A stretch of 64,000 nucleotides of DNA. Source: SCTD01 sp963781675 (GTDB taxonomy: Bacteria; Actinomycetota; Actinomycetes; Mycobacteriales; SCTD01). Shown in pieces: positions 36,381-44,381 of this stretch. The notes beneath the pieces were generated by a model. It was given only the letters and a program-made list of their open reading frames with translations, searched no databases and was not told the DNA's origin. The DNA is taken from contig CAWAGF010000001.1 of assembly GCA_963781675.1 (NCBI GenBank), positions 930,001 to 994,000 on the forward strand. Reading direction: 5' to 3'. A program made the position numbers and the translations under genes. Every line of letters begins with the position of its first letter. Position 1 is the stretch's first letter.

Positions 36381-39300
36381 ATGCGCTTCGCGCTCACCCG
36401 ACGCACCGCGGTCCTCGCGGCCGTCGCCCTCGTCGTCCCGGCCGTGGCCGTCGGCGCCAGTGCGGCTCCCCGCACCGCCGCCCCGGCCGCTGCCCGGTGC
36501 GGCCCAGGCCGTCATCCCCAGCAAGGTCACCGTCTCCGGCCTCTCGGTCGAGAACTCCTTCGTCTCGAGCGTCGGCTGGGTCAAGCCCGGCGACAGCTAC
36601 CCCTCGCGGATCCTGCTGAAGAACACCGGCAGCTCCCCGGTCGCGCAACGTCACGGTGACGGTGCCGCCGACCCGCGGCATGTCCTTCACCGGCGTGCGC
36701 AGCGCCGTCGGCGCGCCGAAGCTGTCCGGCGGCACGGTCACCTGGTCGGTGCCGTCGGTCCCGGCCGGCGCGACCGTCCCGCTGATCCTCGAGGCCAAGG
36801 CCAAGACCACGGCGGAGGAGCCGACGGTCGTCTGGCGCAACATCTCCAGCGTCGCGAGCGTCACCGTCGGCGGGACGACGCAGAAGATCGCCAGCCACGG
36901 CCCGAAGGTCATCCCGCCGAGCGGCGGCTTCGAGACGGCGCGCTACGGCGACCGCCCGTTCCCGGTCGTCCCGGTCGACTACAGCGACTTCAAGCACAAC
37001 ACCGACGCCGCGGAGCTCGAGACGGTCATCAACGACCCGAAGAACCCGGCCTCGACGTTCAACCTCTACCAGGAGATGTCGTTCGGGCAGCTCTTCCCGC
37101 ACGGCACCATCGGCTCCATCGGCGTCGACAGCCGCCCGGTCGCCCCCGAGGACGACCTGAAGTTCTCGACGATCGACCCGACCACGGTCAACACCTGCAC
37201 CGGCATCACGACGGTCGACCCGACCAGCGGCGCCCCGACGCCCGCCTACACCGAGCGCATCACCGACGGCTGGTACCAGCTGCCCGGCATGCGCACCTAC
37301 TACGGCGCGGACGCCAACGGCTCCGCGGTCGTCGGCTCGCTCGCCGGCGTCGGCGCGCTGCAGGCCATCGACTCCGGCTGCGGCCCGACGGCCAAGGCGG
37401 CGTACGACGCGGCCGTCGTCGCTGACCCCGACATCGACTACAACGACTTCGACACCGACAAGGACGGCGTCGTCGACTTCTTCGAGGTCATCTTCCAGGG
37501 CTGCGGCGGCAACGGCGCCGTCGCAGCTCGGCCCGGCCGGCGGCTGCGAGGTCACCGACACCAGCGACAACATCTGGCCGCACAGCAGCTCGCTCGAGTT
37601 CAGCTACACCGACCCGACGACGGGCCTGACCGGCTACATGAGCAAGGACCACCTCAAGGACCTCGAGGGCAACCTGCTCTTCTACACCGACAGCACCTAC
37701 ACGGCGACCACCACGAAGAAGACCGAGTTCCCGGCCTTCGTCCGCGTCGGCCCGTACAACGTCAACCCCGAGACCTCGATCGAGTTCGCCAGCGTCATCT
37801 CGCACGAGTACGGCCACTCGCTCGGCCTGCCGGACTACTACTCCACCGGCTCGCGCGACACCTACGGCGACTTCAACCTGATGGCCACCGACAAGAGCCA
37901 CCACTTCGACGTCATCGGCAAGAAGGAGATGGGCTGGATCGTGCCGGAGGTGCTGGCCAAGAGCAGCACCAAGGCCGTGAAGGACTGGCAGGACAGCAAG
38001 ATCGACACGGGCACGATCCACTGGGTCACGCCCGCCGGCAAGCCGTACACGCTGTCGGCCGCAGCCGGTGACTACGGGATCCACAACGGCGAGGCGTACG
38101 TCGCGTCGCTGCCCGGCCGCCAGCTGCTCGACCCCGAGAAGATCAAGCAGGGCGCCTCGGGCAAGCAGGTCTGGTACTCCCGCCAGGGCAACGACTTCGG
38201 CTGCCCGCCGGTCGGCGGCCACAACCTCGACTTCGCCATCCCCGGCCTGGAGGAGGTGCCCGCCGGCACGCCGATCACGGCGACGTTCAAGACGTTCTTC
38301 GACATCGAGTGGGACTTCGACTACGGCTTCGTCCTGACCGGCGAGCCGGACGACAAGGGCGAGGTCACCTACACCTCGCAGCCGTCCGAGAACGGCTACA
38401 CGACCCCGGCGACGAGCAACCCGAACCAGAACAGCTGCCAGGGCAAGTACGGCAACGGCATCACCGGCACCCCCGCCTCCTACGACGCCGGCACCGCGCC
38501 GGTCGACCGCGTCGCCGGCAACACCCCGGACGGCCCGTTCGTCGAGGACAGCTACGACGTGTCCGAGCTGGCCGGCGTCAAGGGCGGCGTGCTGCGCTTC
38601 TCCTACGCCACCGACCCGGGCCTGGCCCGCCTCGGCTGGATCATCGACGACCTGGTCGTCAAGGCCGGCGACAAGGTGCTCTTCGAGAGCGACTTCGAGG
38701 ACGGCGACGGCGGCTCGGACGACCCGCGCGTCTACAACGGCGGCTGCAAGGAGGACCTGTCGGTCTCCGGCGGGCTGTGCACCGAGGGCTGGAGCTACCT
38801 GGCCGCCGGCACCCCGTCCGAGCTCGAGCACGGCTACCTGATGGAGATGCGCGACCGCAGTCGGCTTCGACTTCGACGGCCGCGGCGAGAACGACCGGGA
38901 TCCCGATCGCGTTCGAGCCCGGGCTGCTCCTCACCTACACCGACGAGGCGCACGGCTACGGCAACGTCGGCACCGACAACCCGCCGGCGCAGACACCGCT
39001 CGACTCGGTCCCCGAGCCCGAGAGCGACACGCCGAACCTGAACGACGCGACGTTCAACGCCTCGGCCGAGCGCAGCAGCTACACCGATTCGCCGGCCACG
39101 CCGCACGTCGACAACTACAGCGAGCCGACGCGCGACCCGGAGAAGGACACCGACGAGGACGGCAACCAGCCGTGGACCTTCGACTACAACTGCCTCGGCT
39201 TCAAGGTCAGCAAGCTGGCCGGCGACACCGGTGACTCGGTCGACGCGTTCGACCTGGTCGGCGACGTCAGCTTCACGATGGGTCGCGGCTGCGCGGCGTT

Positions 39301-39577
39301 CAACTACGGCCTGGCCACCACCGACGCGCCGGTCGTGAACGGCCCCGGCGGCGGCAGCACCGGCAGTGAGAACGGCAGCGGCACCGGCAACGGGCAGACC
39401 GGCTCCGGCGAGGCCGGCGGCGACGGCTCGGGCAGCAACACCGAGCAGGAGCCGCCCGTGGCCTCCGGCAGCGCGCTGCCGCGCACCGGCAACGACCTGC
39501 TGGTGACGCTGGCCCTCGGCCTGGTCCTCGTGGCAGGCGGCGGCTGGCTGCTGGCCCGGCGCGACAGCACCGCCTAG
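36381..39577 (+). CDS. M6-family metalloprotease with LPRTG cell-wall anchor, five apparent +1 frameshifts
   Basis: Starts at ATG 36381 with GGAGA upstream and a signal peptide (RRTAVLAAVALVVPAVAVG). The protein spans three reading frames with breaks near 36490, 36643, 37524, 38862 and 38895, each repaired by removing one base. It yields about 1060 residues. The M6 (immune inhibitor A-like) zinc site is ISHEYGHSLGLPDY at about residue 475, downstream a FEPGLLLTYTDEAHGYGN block and a beta-sandwich region. The C-terminus has a Gly/Ser-rich linker then LPRTGN, a membrane helix and RR tail, i.e. a sortase signal. It is probably a cell-wall-anchored secreted peptidase. Clustered breaks could be decay or poor sequence; the intact domains favour the latter. 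Confidence 0.8.
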
Positions 39578-39592
39578 CCCCACCGCACGCCC

Positions 39593-39634
39593 CGCCGGAG
39601 GCCGGCACCCCGCAGGGGGTGCCGGCCTCCGGCG
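39593..39634 (+). terminator. Hairpin terminator of the M6 protease gene
   Basis: A perfect 19-bp stem, CGCCGGAGGCCGGCACCCC / GGGGTGCCGGCCTCCGGCG, with a GCAG loop, starting 16 bp after the stop. It is nearly identical to the hairpin at 39892-39933. Confidence 0.92.
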
Positions 39635-39891
39635 CGTCTGAGGGGTCGGGTCGGGCGAGGAGCCGCAGCCCGGACCGTGGGACGGGCGCACGTGGCGCAC
39701 GTGGCGCACGTGGCGCACGTGGCAGCGGCGGCGGCTGGTCCGCTTCGGCGCGGGGCGTGGAGGAGGGGACGCGGAGCGCGGGCGCAAGGCCCAGGGAGCG
39801 CGTGGCGGGTGCCCGGTGCTGGGCAGCCGACCGTTCGGCGCCGTGCCGTCAGCGGGGCGGCGTGGACCGGCGAGCGGGTCACCCCCGGACG
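39635..39891. other. Gene-free region between twin terminators
   Basis: Between the M6 terminator and the GlsB terminator (the whole gap between stop codons is 372 bp) I find no convincing gene on either strand. Open frames exist, but they are only low-complexity translations. The one distinctive feature is a 9-bp tandem repeat at 39685-39720. No promoter, tRNA or structured RNA is recognisable. Confidence 0.6.
39685..39720. repeat. 9-bp tandem repeat, four copies
   Basis: GGCGCACGT is repeated exactly four times in direct tandem. Each junction makes a CACGTG hexamer, spaced at 9 bp. It lies in the gap between two converging terminators and is not in a gene. Confidence 0.9.
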
Positions 39892-39933
39892 CGCCGGAGG
39901 CCGGCACCCCACGTGGGGTGCCGGCCTCTGGCG
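39892..39933 (-). terminator. Hairpin terminator of the GlsB genes
   Basis: CGCCGGAGGCCGGCACCCC pairs with GGGGTGCCGGCCTCTGGCG around ACGT, a 19-bp stem with one G-U pair. It lies 17 bp downstream of the minus-strand GlsB stop and is a near copy of the hairpin at 39593. Confidence 0.9.
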
Positions 39934-39949
39934 GGACGTGCGAGCGCGC

Positions 39950-40186
39950 CTAGACGCGGGCCTTGCTGCGCACCGCGCCCTGCGAGACCGCGATGACCGC
40001 GGCGGCGACGAGCGTGCCGACGACGACCTCGAGCAGCAGGCCGTCGAAGACCAGGCCGGCCAGCAGCAGCGAGCCGACGCCGATCAGCATGGTGAGCCAC
40101 AGCGGCATGGACTGGCGGCCGGGGACGACCGCGCGCCCCAGGGCGCCGACCACGAGGCCGACGATCAGCAGGACGACGATGTTCAT
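39950..40186 (-). CDS. GlsB/YeaQ/YmgE-family stress membrane protein
   Basis: 78 residues, three hydrophobic helices (NIVVLLIVGLVVGALGRAVV; LTMLIGVGSLLLAGL; VGTLVAAAVIAVS) and a GRxVVPGRQ loop typical of the transglycosylase-associated GlsB family. Its family is induced by osmotic or general stress. It is 30 bp after a paralogue on the same strand, so the two form a transcription unit. Confidence 0.88.
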   Translation of the reverse strand: MNIVVLLIVGLVVGALGRAVVPGRQSMPLWLTMLIGVGSLLLAGLVFDGLLLEVVVGTLVAAAVIAVSQGAVRSKARV

Positions 40187-40216
40187 GGGTTCTCCTCGAT
40201 CAGGTGGGGCGAAGAG

Positions 40217-40489
40217 CTACGCGTGGACGCGGTTCTTCTTCGTGGCGGCGTTGTAGACGAGCAGCGCGATCACGGCACCGACGATCGAGCCGATGATGCC
40301 GCTCGGCTGGAGCAGCCCGTCGAGGGCGTCCTTGCCGAAGATGAGCGCGCCGAGGAAGCCGCCGATGAACGAGCCGACGATGCCGAGCACGATGGTCGGG
40401 ATGATCCCCATGCTGTCCTTGCCGGGCACGATGGCGCGCGCGAGGAAGCCGGCGATGGCGCCGACGATGAGAAGCAGGATGATGCCCAC
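40217..40489 (-). CDS. GlsB/YeaQ/YmgE-family stress membrane protein
   Basis: 90 residues from GTG 40489 with an AGGAGG 5 bp upstream. The N-terminal GIILLLIVGAIAGFLARAIVPGKD repeats the ARAIVPGK signature, followed by FIGGFLGALIFGKDALDGLL and a second helix pair. It is a longer paralogue of the downstream gene. A possible stress promoter is discussed in findings. Confidence 0.9.
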   Translation of the reverse strand: MGIILLLIVGAIAGFLARAIVPGKDSMGIIPTIVLGIVGSFIGGFLGALIFGKDALDGLLQPSGIIGSIVGAVIALLVYNAATKKNRVHA

Positions 40490-40566
40490 GGGTTCCTCCT
40501 AGGTGTGCGGGTCGGTAGGACCCGGTCGACCTCAGGTATCCCCGCTTGACGGCTGCGTGAACCTGT

Positions 40567-40588
40567 GATCGCGCTCCGTCACGCGATC
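40567..40588. terminator. Weak inverted repeat, possible terminator of DUF3107
   Basis: GATCGCG and CGCGATC form 7-bp arms around an 8-nt loop, 20 bp downstream of the DUF3107 stop on the minus strand. Short; could be incidental. Confidence 0.35.
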
Positions 40589-40607
40589 GATGCCGGCAAG
40601 AAGTCGG

Positions 40608-40835
40608 CTAGAGGGCGGCGAAGCCCACCCGGCGCTGCTCGGACTCGGCGATCTCGACGTAGGCCAGCTTGTCGGCGGGGACCAGCACACGGCGGCCCTT
40701 CTCGTCGACGAGCGACAGCACGCCGAGGTCGGCCTTGAGGGCGTCGGCGACGGCCTTGGCCACCTCGTCGGGGGACTGCGCGCTCTCCAGGACGAGCTCG
40801 CGCGCGGCGTACTGGACGCCGATCTTGACCTCCAC
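40608..40835 (-). CDS. DUF3107 protein (Rv3208A/TB9.4 homologue)
   Basis: 75 residues if begun at GTG 40835, which has AAGGAG 9 bp upstream; ATG at 40850 would add five residues but removes that ribosome site. VEVKIGVQYAARELVLES and PADKLAYVEIAESEQRRVGF span the family. The fold is a small alpha-beta protein of unknown function. It is next to the TetR gene, as in mycobacteria. Confidence 0.88.
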   Translation of the reverse strand: MEVKIGVQYAARELVLESAQSPDEVAKAVADALKADLGVLSLVDEKGRRVLVPADKLAYVEIAESEQRRVGFAAL

Positions 40836-40925
40836 CGAGGACTCCTTCATCGAGGGGATGGTGCTCGCCTGCGAGGCTAGCCCGCGACCACCCGCACAGC
40901 GCCCCGGTACGCCGAGGGCAGAAGG

Positions 40926-41543
40926 TCAGCCGGTGCGGGGGGCGCCGGAGATGCCGCGCCAGGCCAGGCCCATCAGCAGCTCGACGGCCCGCTCCTTGGG
41001 GATCCGGTCCGGGCTGGTGAGCCACCAGCGCGCGCCCACCTCCATCAGGCCGGACAGCCCGATCGACAGCAGCTGCGCCTCCTCGGCGCGGTAGCCGGTG
41101 TCGTGCGCGATCGTCTCGGCGATCGCGTCGACGCACGCCTGCGTCATGCGCTCGACCCGCTCGCGGACTGCGGGGTCGTTGCGCAGGTCGCTCTCGAACA
41201 CCAGGCGGAACGCGCCCTGGCCGTCGTCGACGAAGTCGAAGTACGCCGACACCGACGCCGCCACGCGCGCCTTGTTGTCGGTGGTCGAGGCCAGCGCCTC
41301 GCGCACCCGGTCCACGAGCCGCTCGGCGTGCTGGTCCAGCAGCGCCAGGTAGAGCTCGAGCTTGCTCGGGAAGTGCTGGTAGAGCACCGGCTTGCTGACC
41401 CCGGCGCGGTCGGCGATCTCGTCCATCGCGGCGGCGTGGTAGCCCTGCGCGACGAAGACCTCCTGCGCCGCCCCGAGCAGCTGCTTGCGGCGGGCCTGCC
41501 GCGGCAGCCGCGTGCCACGGGGTGCGGCGGGGGTGCTCGTCAC
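40926..41543 (-). CDS. TetR/AcrR regulator, FasR-like by position
   Basis: 205 residues with the TetR N-terminal HTH RRKQLLGAAQEVFVAQGYHAAAMDEIA...VSKPVLYQHFPSKLELYLALLD, and a helical ligand domain with LLSIGLSGLMEVGARWWLT. In M. tuberculosis the TetR gene beside DUF3107 and rhlE is Rv3208 (FasR), an activator of fatty acid synthase genes. Orthology here is inferred from synteny, not proven. Its own operator is not evident. Confidence 0.85.
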   Translation of the reverse strand: MTSTPAAPRGTRLPRQARRKQLLGAAQEVFVAQGYHAAAMDEIADRAGVSKPVLYQHFPSKLELYLALLDQHAERLVDRVREALASTTDNKARVAASVSAYFDFVDDGQGAFRLVFESDLRNDPAVRERVERMTQACVDAIAETIAHDTGYRAEEAQLLSIGLSGLMEVGARWWLTSPDRIPKERAVELLMGLAWRGISGAPRTG

Positions 41544-41553
41544 GCGGCGAACC

Positions 41554-41808
41554 CTAGCGGCGGTCGTCCTCGTCGAGCTCCACCACGACCGCCTGCTCGT
41601 ACGCGTCCGCGGCGTCGGCCTCCAGCGGCAGCACGCCGGCGTCGCCGCCGGAGTCCGCGAGGTGCTGCCCGGCAGCGATCGCCGACGCCGGCTCGAGCAC
41701 GTCCGCAGCGGACGCCTCCAGCGGCACGTCGGGCGCCGGGTGCACCGGCGCGTCGCCGCTCGGGCTGGTGCGCTGCTCCTGCCGGTCCTCGGGAGTCGTC
41801 TCGCTCAT
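41554..41808 (-). CDS. Acidic protein with an internal PLEA repeat
   Basis: 84 residues starting at ATG 41808. It is highly acidic. Two similar segments, VPLEASAADVLEPA and LPLEADAADAYEQA, form an internal repeat of about 14 residues near residues 30 and 60. It has no hydrophobic core or cysteine. Its ATG overlaps the stop of the upstream DUF6158 gene (TGATG), so the two are coupled. Similar acidic proteins are seen in Streptomyces, but the function is unknown. Confidence 0.68.
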   Translation of the reverse strand: MSETTPEDRQEQRTSPSGDAPVHPAPDVPLEASAADVLEPASAIAAGQHLADSGGDAGVLPLEADAADAYEQAVVVELDEDDRR

Positions 41809-42053
41809 CAGCCGTCCTGCCCGGAGAGCTCGCGCGAGCCGTGCCGCGTGCGGCGGGCGTCGATGACCCGGTCCGGGTTGCGGCGCAGGTAGTCCTCCTC
41901 CAGCTCCGTGGTGCGCGCGGTGTGGAACTGCAGCGCGTCCTCGCTGCCGTGCAGGAACGTGTCGTGGCGCGTCTCGTGCAGGTGCTTGAGCTCGCGCTCG
42001 AGGTCCTCGTCGCCGAGCTGTTCGGCCGGCACTCCGGTCACGTCGTCCTCCAT
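41808..42053 (-). CDS. DUF6158 family protein
   Basis: 81 residues from ATG 42053. TGVPAEQLGDEDLERELKHL and ETRHDTFLHGSEDALQFH identify the DUF6158 family, a charged helical hairpin. Function unknown. It is divergent from the HAD gene over a 44-bp gap that holds a palindromic GGGTAC-type sequence. The stop/start overlap with the acidic protein downstream suggests joint expression. Confidence 0.85.
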   Translation of the reverse strand: MEDDVTGVPAEQLGDEDLERELKHLHETRHDTFLHGSEDALQFHTARTTELEEDYLRRNPDRVIDARRTRHGSRELSGQDG

Positions 42054-42063
42054 CGTCTCGGGC

Positions 42064-42090
42064 GGGTGGCCCGCCCCTACCCGGGTACCC
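42064..42090. promoter_or_regulatory. Overlapping divergent sigma-B-like promoter candidates
   Basis: On the plus strand GGGT is followed after 15 nt by GGGTAC (42083-42088), just 9 bp before the HAD ATG, implying a leaderless or nearly leaderless mRNA. On the minus strand GGGTAC (42085-42090) has GGCT 14 nt upstream, facing the DUF6158 gene. The two -10 boxes overlap in the palindrome GGGTACCC. Consensus match only. Confidence 0.4.
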
Positions 42091-42097
42091 GCGGTCC

Positions 42098-42796
42098 ATG
42101 ACCGAGCCTGCACCCGACAGCCCCTCCCGCCAAGGGGACCGCCCGACCGCCCTCGTCCTGGACGTGGACGGCACGCTGCTCGACACCGTCTACCTGCACG
42201 TGATCGCCTGGTGGGAGGCGTTCAGGGACGCCGGGTACGAGGTGAGCGGCTTCGACATCCACCGCGCGATCGGCCGCGGCTCCGAGGACCTCGTCGAGAC
42301 GCTCGTCGGCAAGGCCGACCAGGCGGTGGTCGACGCGCACGCGGACAAGTGGGCGCCGTTGCGCGACAAGTGCATCCCGTTCCACGACGTACCGGCGCTG
42401 ATCCGCACCTGCGCGGAGCGCGGCACGAGGGTCGTCTACTGCACCAGCGGAGCGCCCGAGGACGTCGAGGACTTCCGCCGCAAGATCGGCTGCGACGACG
42501 TCATCAGCGGCGTCGTGAACAGCGGTGACGTCGAGCAGAGCAAGCCGGCACCCGACATCGTGCGGGCTGCCCTCGTGGAGGTGGGCGTCGAGCCGGAGGA
42601 CGCGGTGATGCTCGGCGACACGGTCTACGACGTGCGGGCGGCGAGCGCCGCGGGCGTGGCGTGCATCGGCCTGATGTGCGGCGGCATCGGCGAGCGCGAG
42701 CTGAAGGAGGCGGGCGCGGTCGCCGTGTACGGCAACCCCTCGGAGCTGCTGCAGGACCTCGACGCCTCACCCGTCGGGCGCCTGCTCGCGCGGTGA
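42098..42796 (+). CDS. HAD-superfamily hydrolase (phosphoglycolate phosphatase-like)
   Basis: 232 residues with HAD motif I VLDVDGTLLDTVYLH, motif II VVYCTSGAP, motif III near SKPAPDIVRAALVEVG, and motif IV MLGDTVYDVRAA. A helical cap follows motif I. These phosphatases act on small phospho-metabolites such as phosphoglycolate or sugar phosphates. The start lies 10 bp after a candidate promoter, so the mRNA may be leaderless. Confidence 0.9.
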   Translation: MTEPAPDSPSRQGDRPTALVLDVDGTLLDTVYLHVIAWWEAFRDAGYEVSGFDIHRAIGRGSEDLVETLVGKADQAVVDAHADKWAPLRDKCIPFHDVPALIRTCAERGTRVVYCTSGAPEDVEDFRRKIGCDDVISGVVNSGDVEQSKPAPDIVRAALVEVGVEPEDAVMLGDTVYDVRAASAAGVACIGLMCGGIGERELKEAGAVAVYGNPSELLQDLDASPVGRLLAR

Positions 42797-42892
42797 TCAG
42801 GCAGGCGTAGCAGTCGCGGCCCGGCCCGCACCACGACGACGTCTGCGCCGGGCGGCGGCTGCGCGCTCACCGTCGCCGGAGAAGGCGGCCGG

Positions 42893-43477
42893 CTAGCGCT
42901 TCTGCATCGCGTCGAGGCAGATGGCCAGCGCGATCGCCAGCCGGGCGTCGAGCGCGGGGTCCTGCACGTCCAGGACGTACCGGTCGCGGATGCCCCACAG
43001 CCGGGTGTGCGTGAGGACGGTGCGGCCGGAGGCGTCCGTCCCGTCGAAGTGGAAGACCCACGGCACGGGGATGCTGCTGGCGTACGGGACCAGGTCCCAG
43101 AACCTCCGCAGCAGGGCCACGGCCATGCTCCGCTCCTGCACGACGACCGGTCCGAGGCCCGGCTGGTCCAGCTCCCAGGTCGACCGCAGCAGGCTGGCCG
43201 CGCCCTTCTTGCGCAGCTGCCCGACGACGGCACCGAGGTGGTCCTTCACGGTCATCGTCGAGCGGATGTCGAGGCGACGGTCGGCCGCGATCATCAGGAC
43301 GACGCGGTCCTGCGACTCGTCGCCGTAGACGGTGAACTGCTCCTTGAACGCCATCCGCTTCTGCTTGGCGTACGCGAACAGCGGACCCGGCTCGCCGTCC
43401 ACGTCGCCGAAGACGCGGTACGTGTTCTGGAAGGGCGTGATCTTCTGCTGCACGTGGAAGCGGGGCACGCGCCCCAC
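42893..43477 (-). CDS. LURP-one/scramblase-like fold protein
   Basis: 194 residues. N-terminal FHVQQKITPFQNTYRVFGD, then FAYAKQKRMAFKEQFTVYGDE, LDIRSTMTVKDHLGAVVG and a WVFHFDGTDASGRTVLTHT region are typical of the LURP-one-related/Tubby-C-like barrel, which in bacteria is annotated as phospholipid scramblase family. Function is unknown. The start is GTG 43477, with another GTG at 43468 also possible. Confidence 0.65.
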   Translation of the reverse strand: MGRVPRFHVQQKITPFQNTYRVFGDVDGEPGPLFAYAKQKRMAFKEQFTVYGDESQDRVVLMIAADRRLDIRSTMTVKDHLGAVVGQLRKKGAASLLRSTWELDQPGLGPVVVQERSMAVALLRRFWDLVPYASSIPVPWVFHFDGTDASGRTVLTHTRLWGIRDRYVLDVQDPALDARLAIALAICLDAMQKR

Positions 43478-43481
43478 CCTG

Positions 43482-44381
43482 TCAGAGCAGCGGCGCGAAC
43501 AGGTCGCCGTGCTCCTCGACGCGGGCCAGCACGTCGTCGCTGGTGAACACCAGGTCCTCCGGTGCGCGGCAGGCCTGGACCTCGTCCCACGTCACCGGCG
43601 TGGAGACGGTCGGCCGCGGGCGGGCGCGCAGCGAGTAGACGCTGACCGTGGTCTTGGCGGCGCTGTTCTGCGACCAGTCGACGAGCACCTTGCCGTCGCG
43701 CAGCGCCTTGGTCATCCGGTGCACCACCAGGCCCGGCTGCTCCTTCTCGAGCCGCTGCGCCAGCCCCTTCGCGTACGCCGACGTCTCCTCGGCCGACCCG
43801 AACGCGTCGGCGCGGGCGTAGAGCTGCATCCCCTTGCTGCCGCTGGTCTTGGCGTACGGCACCAGGCCGTCGGCCTCCAGCAGCGGGCGCAGCAGCTGGG
43901 CCACCTCGCAGCACTCGACGATGGTCGCCGGCGGCCCCGGGTCGAGGTCGAAGACGACCAGGTCCGGCGGCAGCGCGGCTGCCCCTGACTCGGAGTCGTC
44001 GGACACCCGCCACATGTGCGTGTGCAGCTCGAGGGCCGCGAGGTTCGCCGTCCAGACCAGCGCGGCCAGCTCGTCGACGACCGCGTAGTCGATGGTCTCC
44101 CTGTTCTTGCTCGAGCCGGGGGAGGGCAGGTTCACGGTGCGCACCCAGTCCGGCGTCCCGCGCGGGGCGTTCTTCTCGAAGAAGACCTGCCCCTCGACCC
44201 CGTCCGGGTAGCGCTTGCGCGTCAGGGCGCGGCCGGCCAGGTGCGGCAGCAGCACCGGCGCGATGCGCGAGTAGTAGTCGAGGACCTGCGCCTTGGTGAA
44301 GCCGACCTCCGGGTAGAGCACCTTCTCCAGGTTGGTCAGCTTGACCGTGCGGCCGCCCACGTCGACCAGGACCTCACTCAC
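43482..44381 (-). CDS. LigD polymerase-domain protein (NHEJ primase/polymerase)
   Basis: 299 residues from GTG 44381. The archaeo-eukaryotic primase-type fold has KVLYPEVGFTKAQVLDYY, RYPDGVEGQVFFEKN, the catalytic FDLDPGPP with the two Asp, and TSGSKGMQLYAR, LVDWSQNSAAKTTV. This polymerase fills gaps at double-strand breaks with ribonucleotides during end joining. It overlaps the ligase gene by 8 bp, so PE-LIG and POL are separate, co-translated proteins. Confidence 0.93.
   Translation of the reverse strand: MSEVLVDVGGRTVKLTNLEKVLYPEVGFTKAQVLDYYSRIAPVLLPHLAGRALTRKRYPDGVEGQVFFEKNAPRGTPDWVRTVNLPSPGSSKNRETIDYAVVDELAALVWTANLAALELHTHMWRVSDDSESGAAALPPDLVVFDLDPGPPATIVECCEVAQLLRPLLEADGLVPYAKTSGSKGMQLYARADAFGSAEETSAYAKGLAQRLEKEQPGLVVHRMTKALRDGKVLVDWSQNSAAKTTVSVYSLRARPRPTVSTPVTWDEVQACRAPEDLVFTSDDVLARVEEHGDLFAPLL

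Noticed and set aside
32877..36659. A 1260-codon plus-strand frame across the phosphoesterase, helicase and ferritin-like genes
   Set aside because: It covers three well-supported genes in other frames and has no recognisable domain; only the last part overlaps the true M6 start frame.
36381..39577. Several separate genes in place of the M6 protease
   Set aside because: The fragments lack their own starts and together form one signal-peptide-to-LPRTG protein; each break is a single-base correction.
39677..40549. A 290-codon plus-strand frame including HVAHVAHVA from the 9-bp repeat
   Set aside because: It has no ribosome site, runs antisense through both GlsB genes and shows low complexity only.
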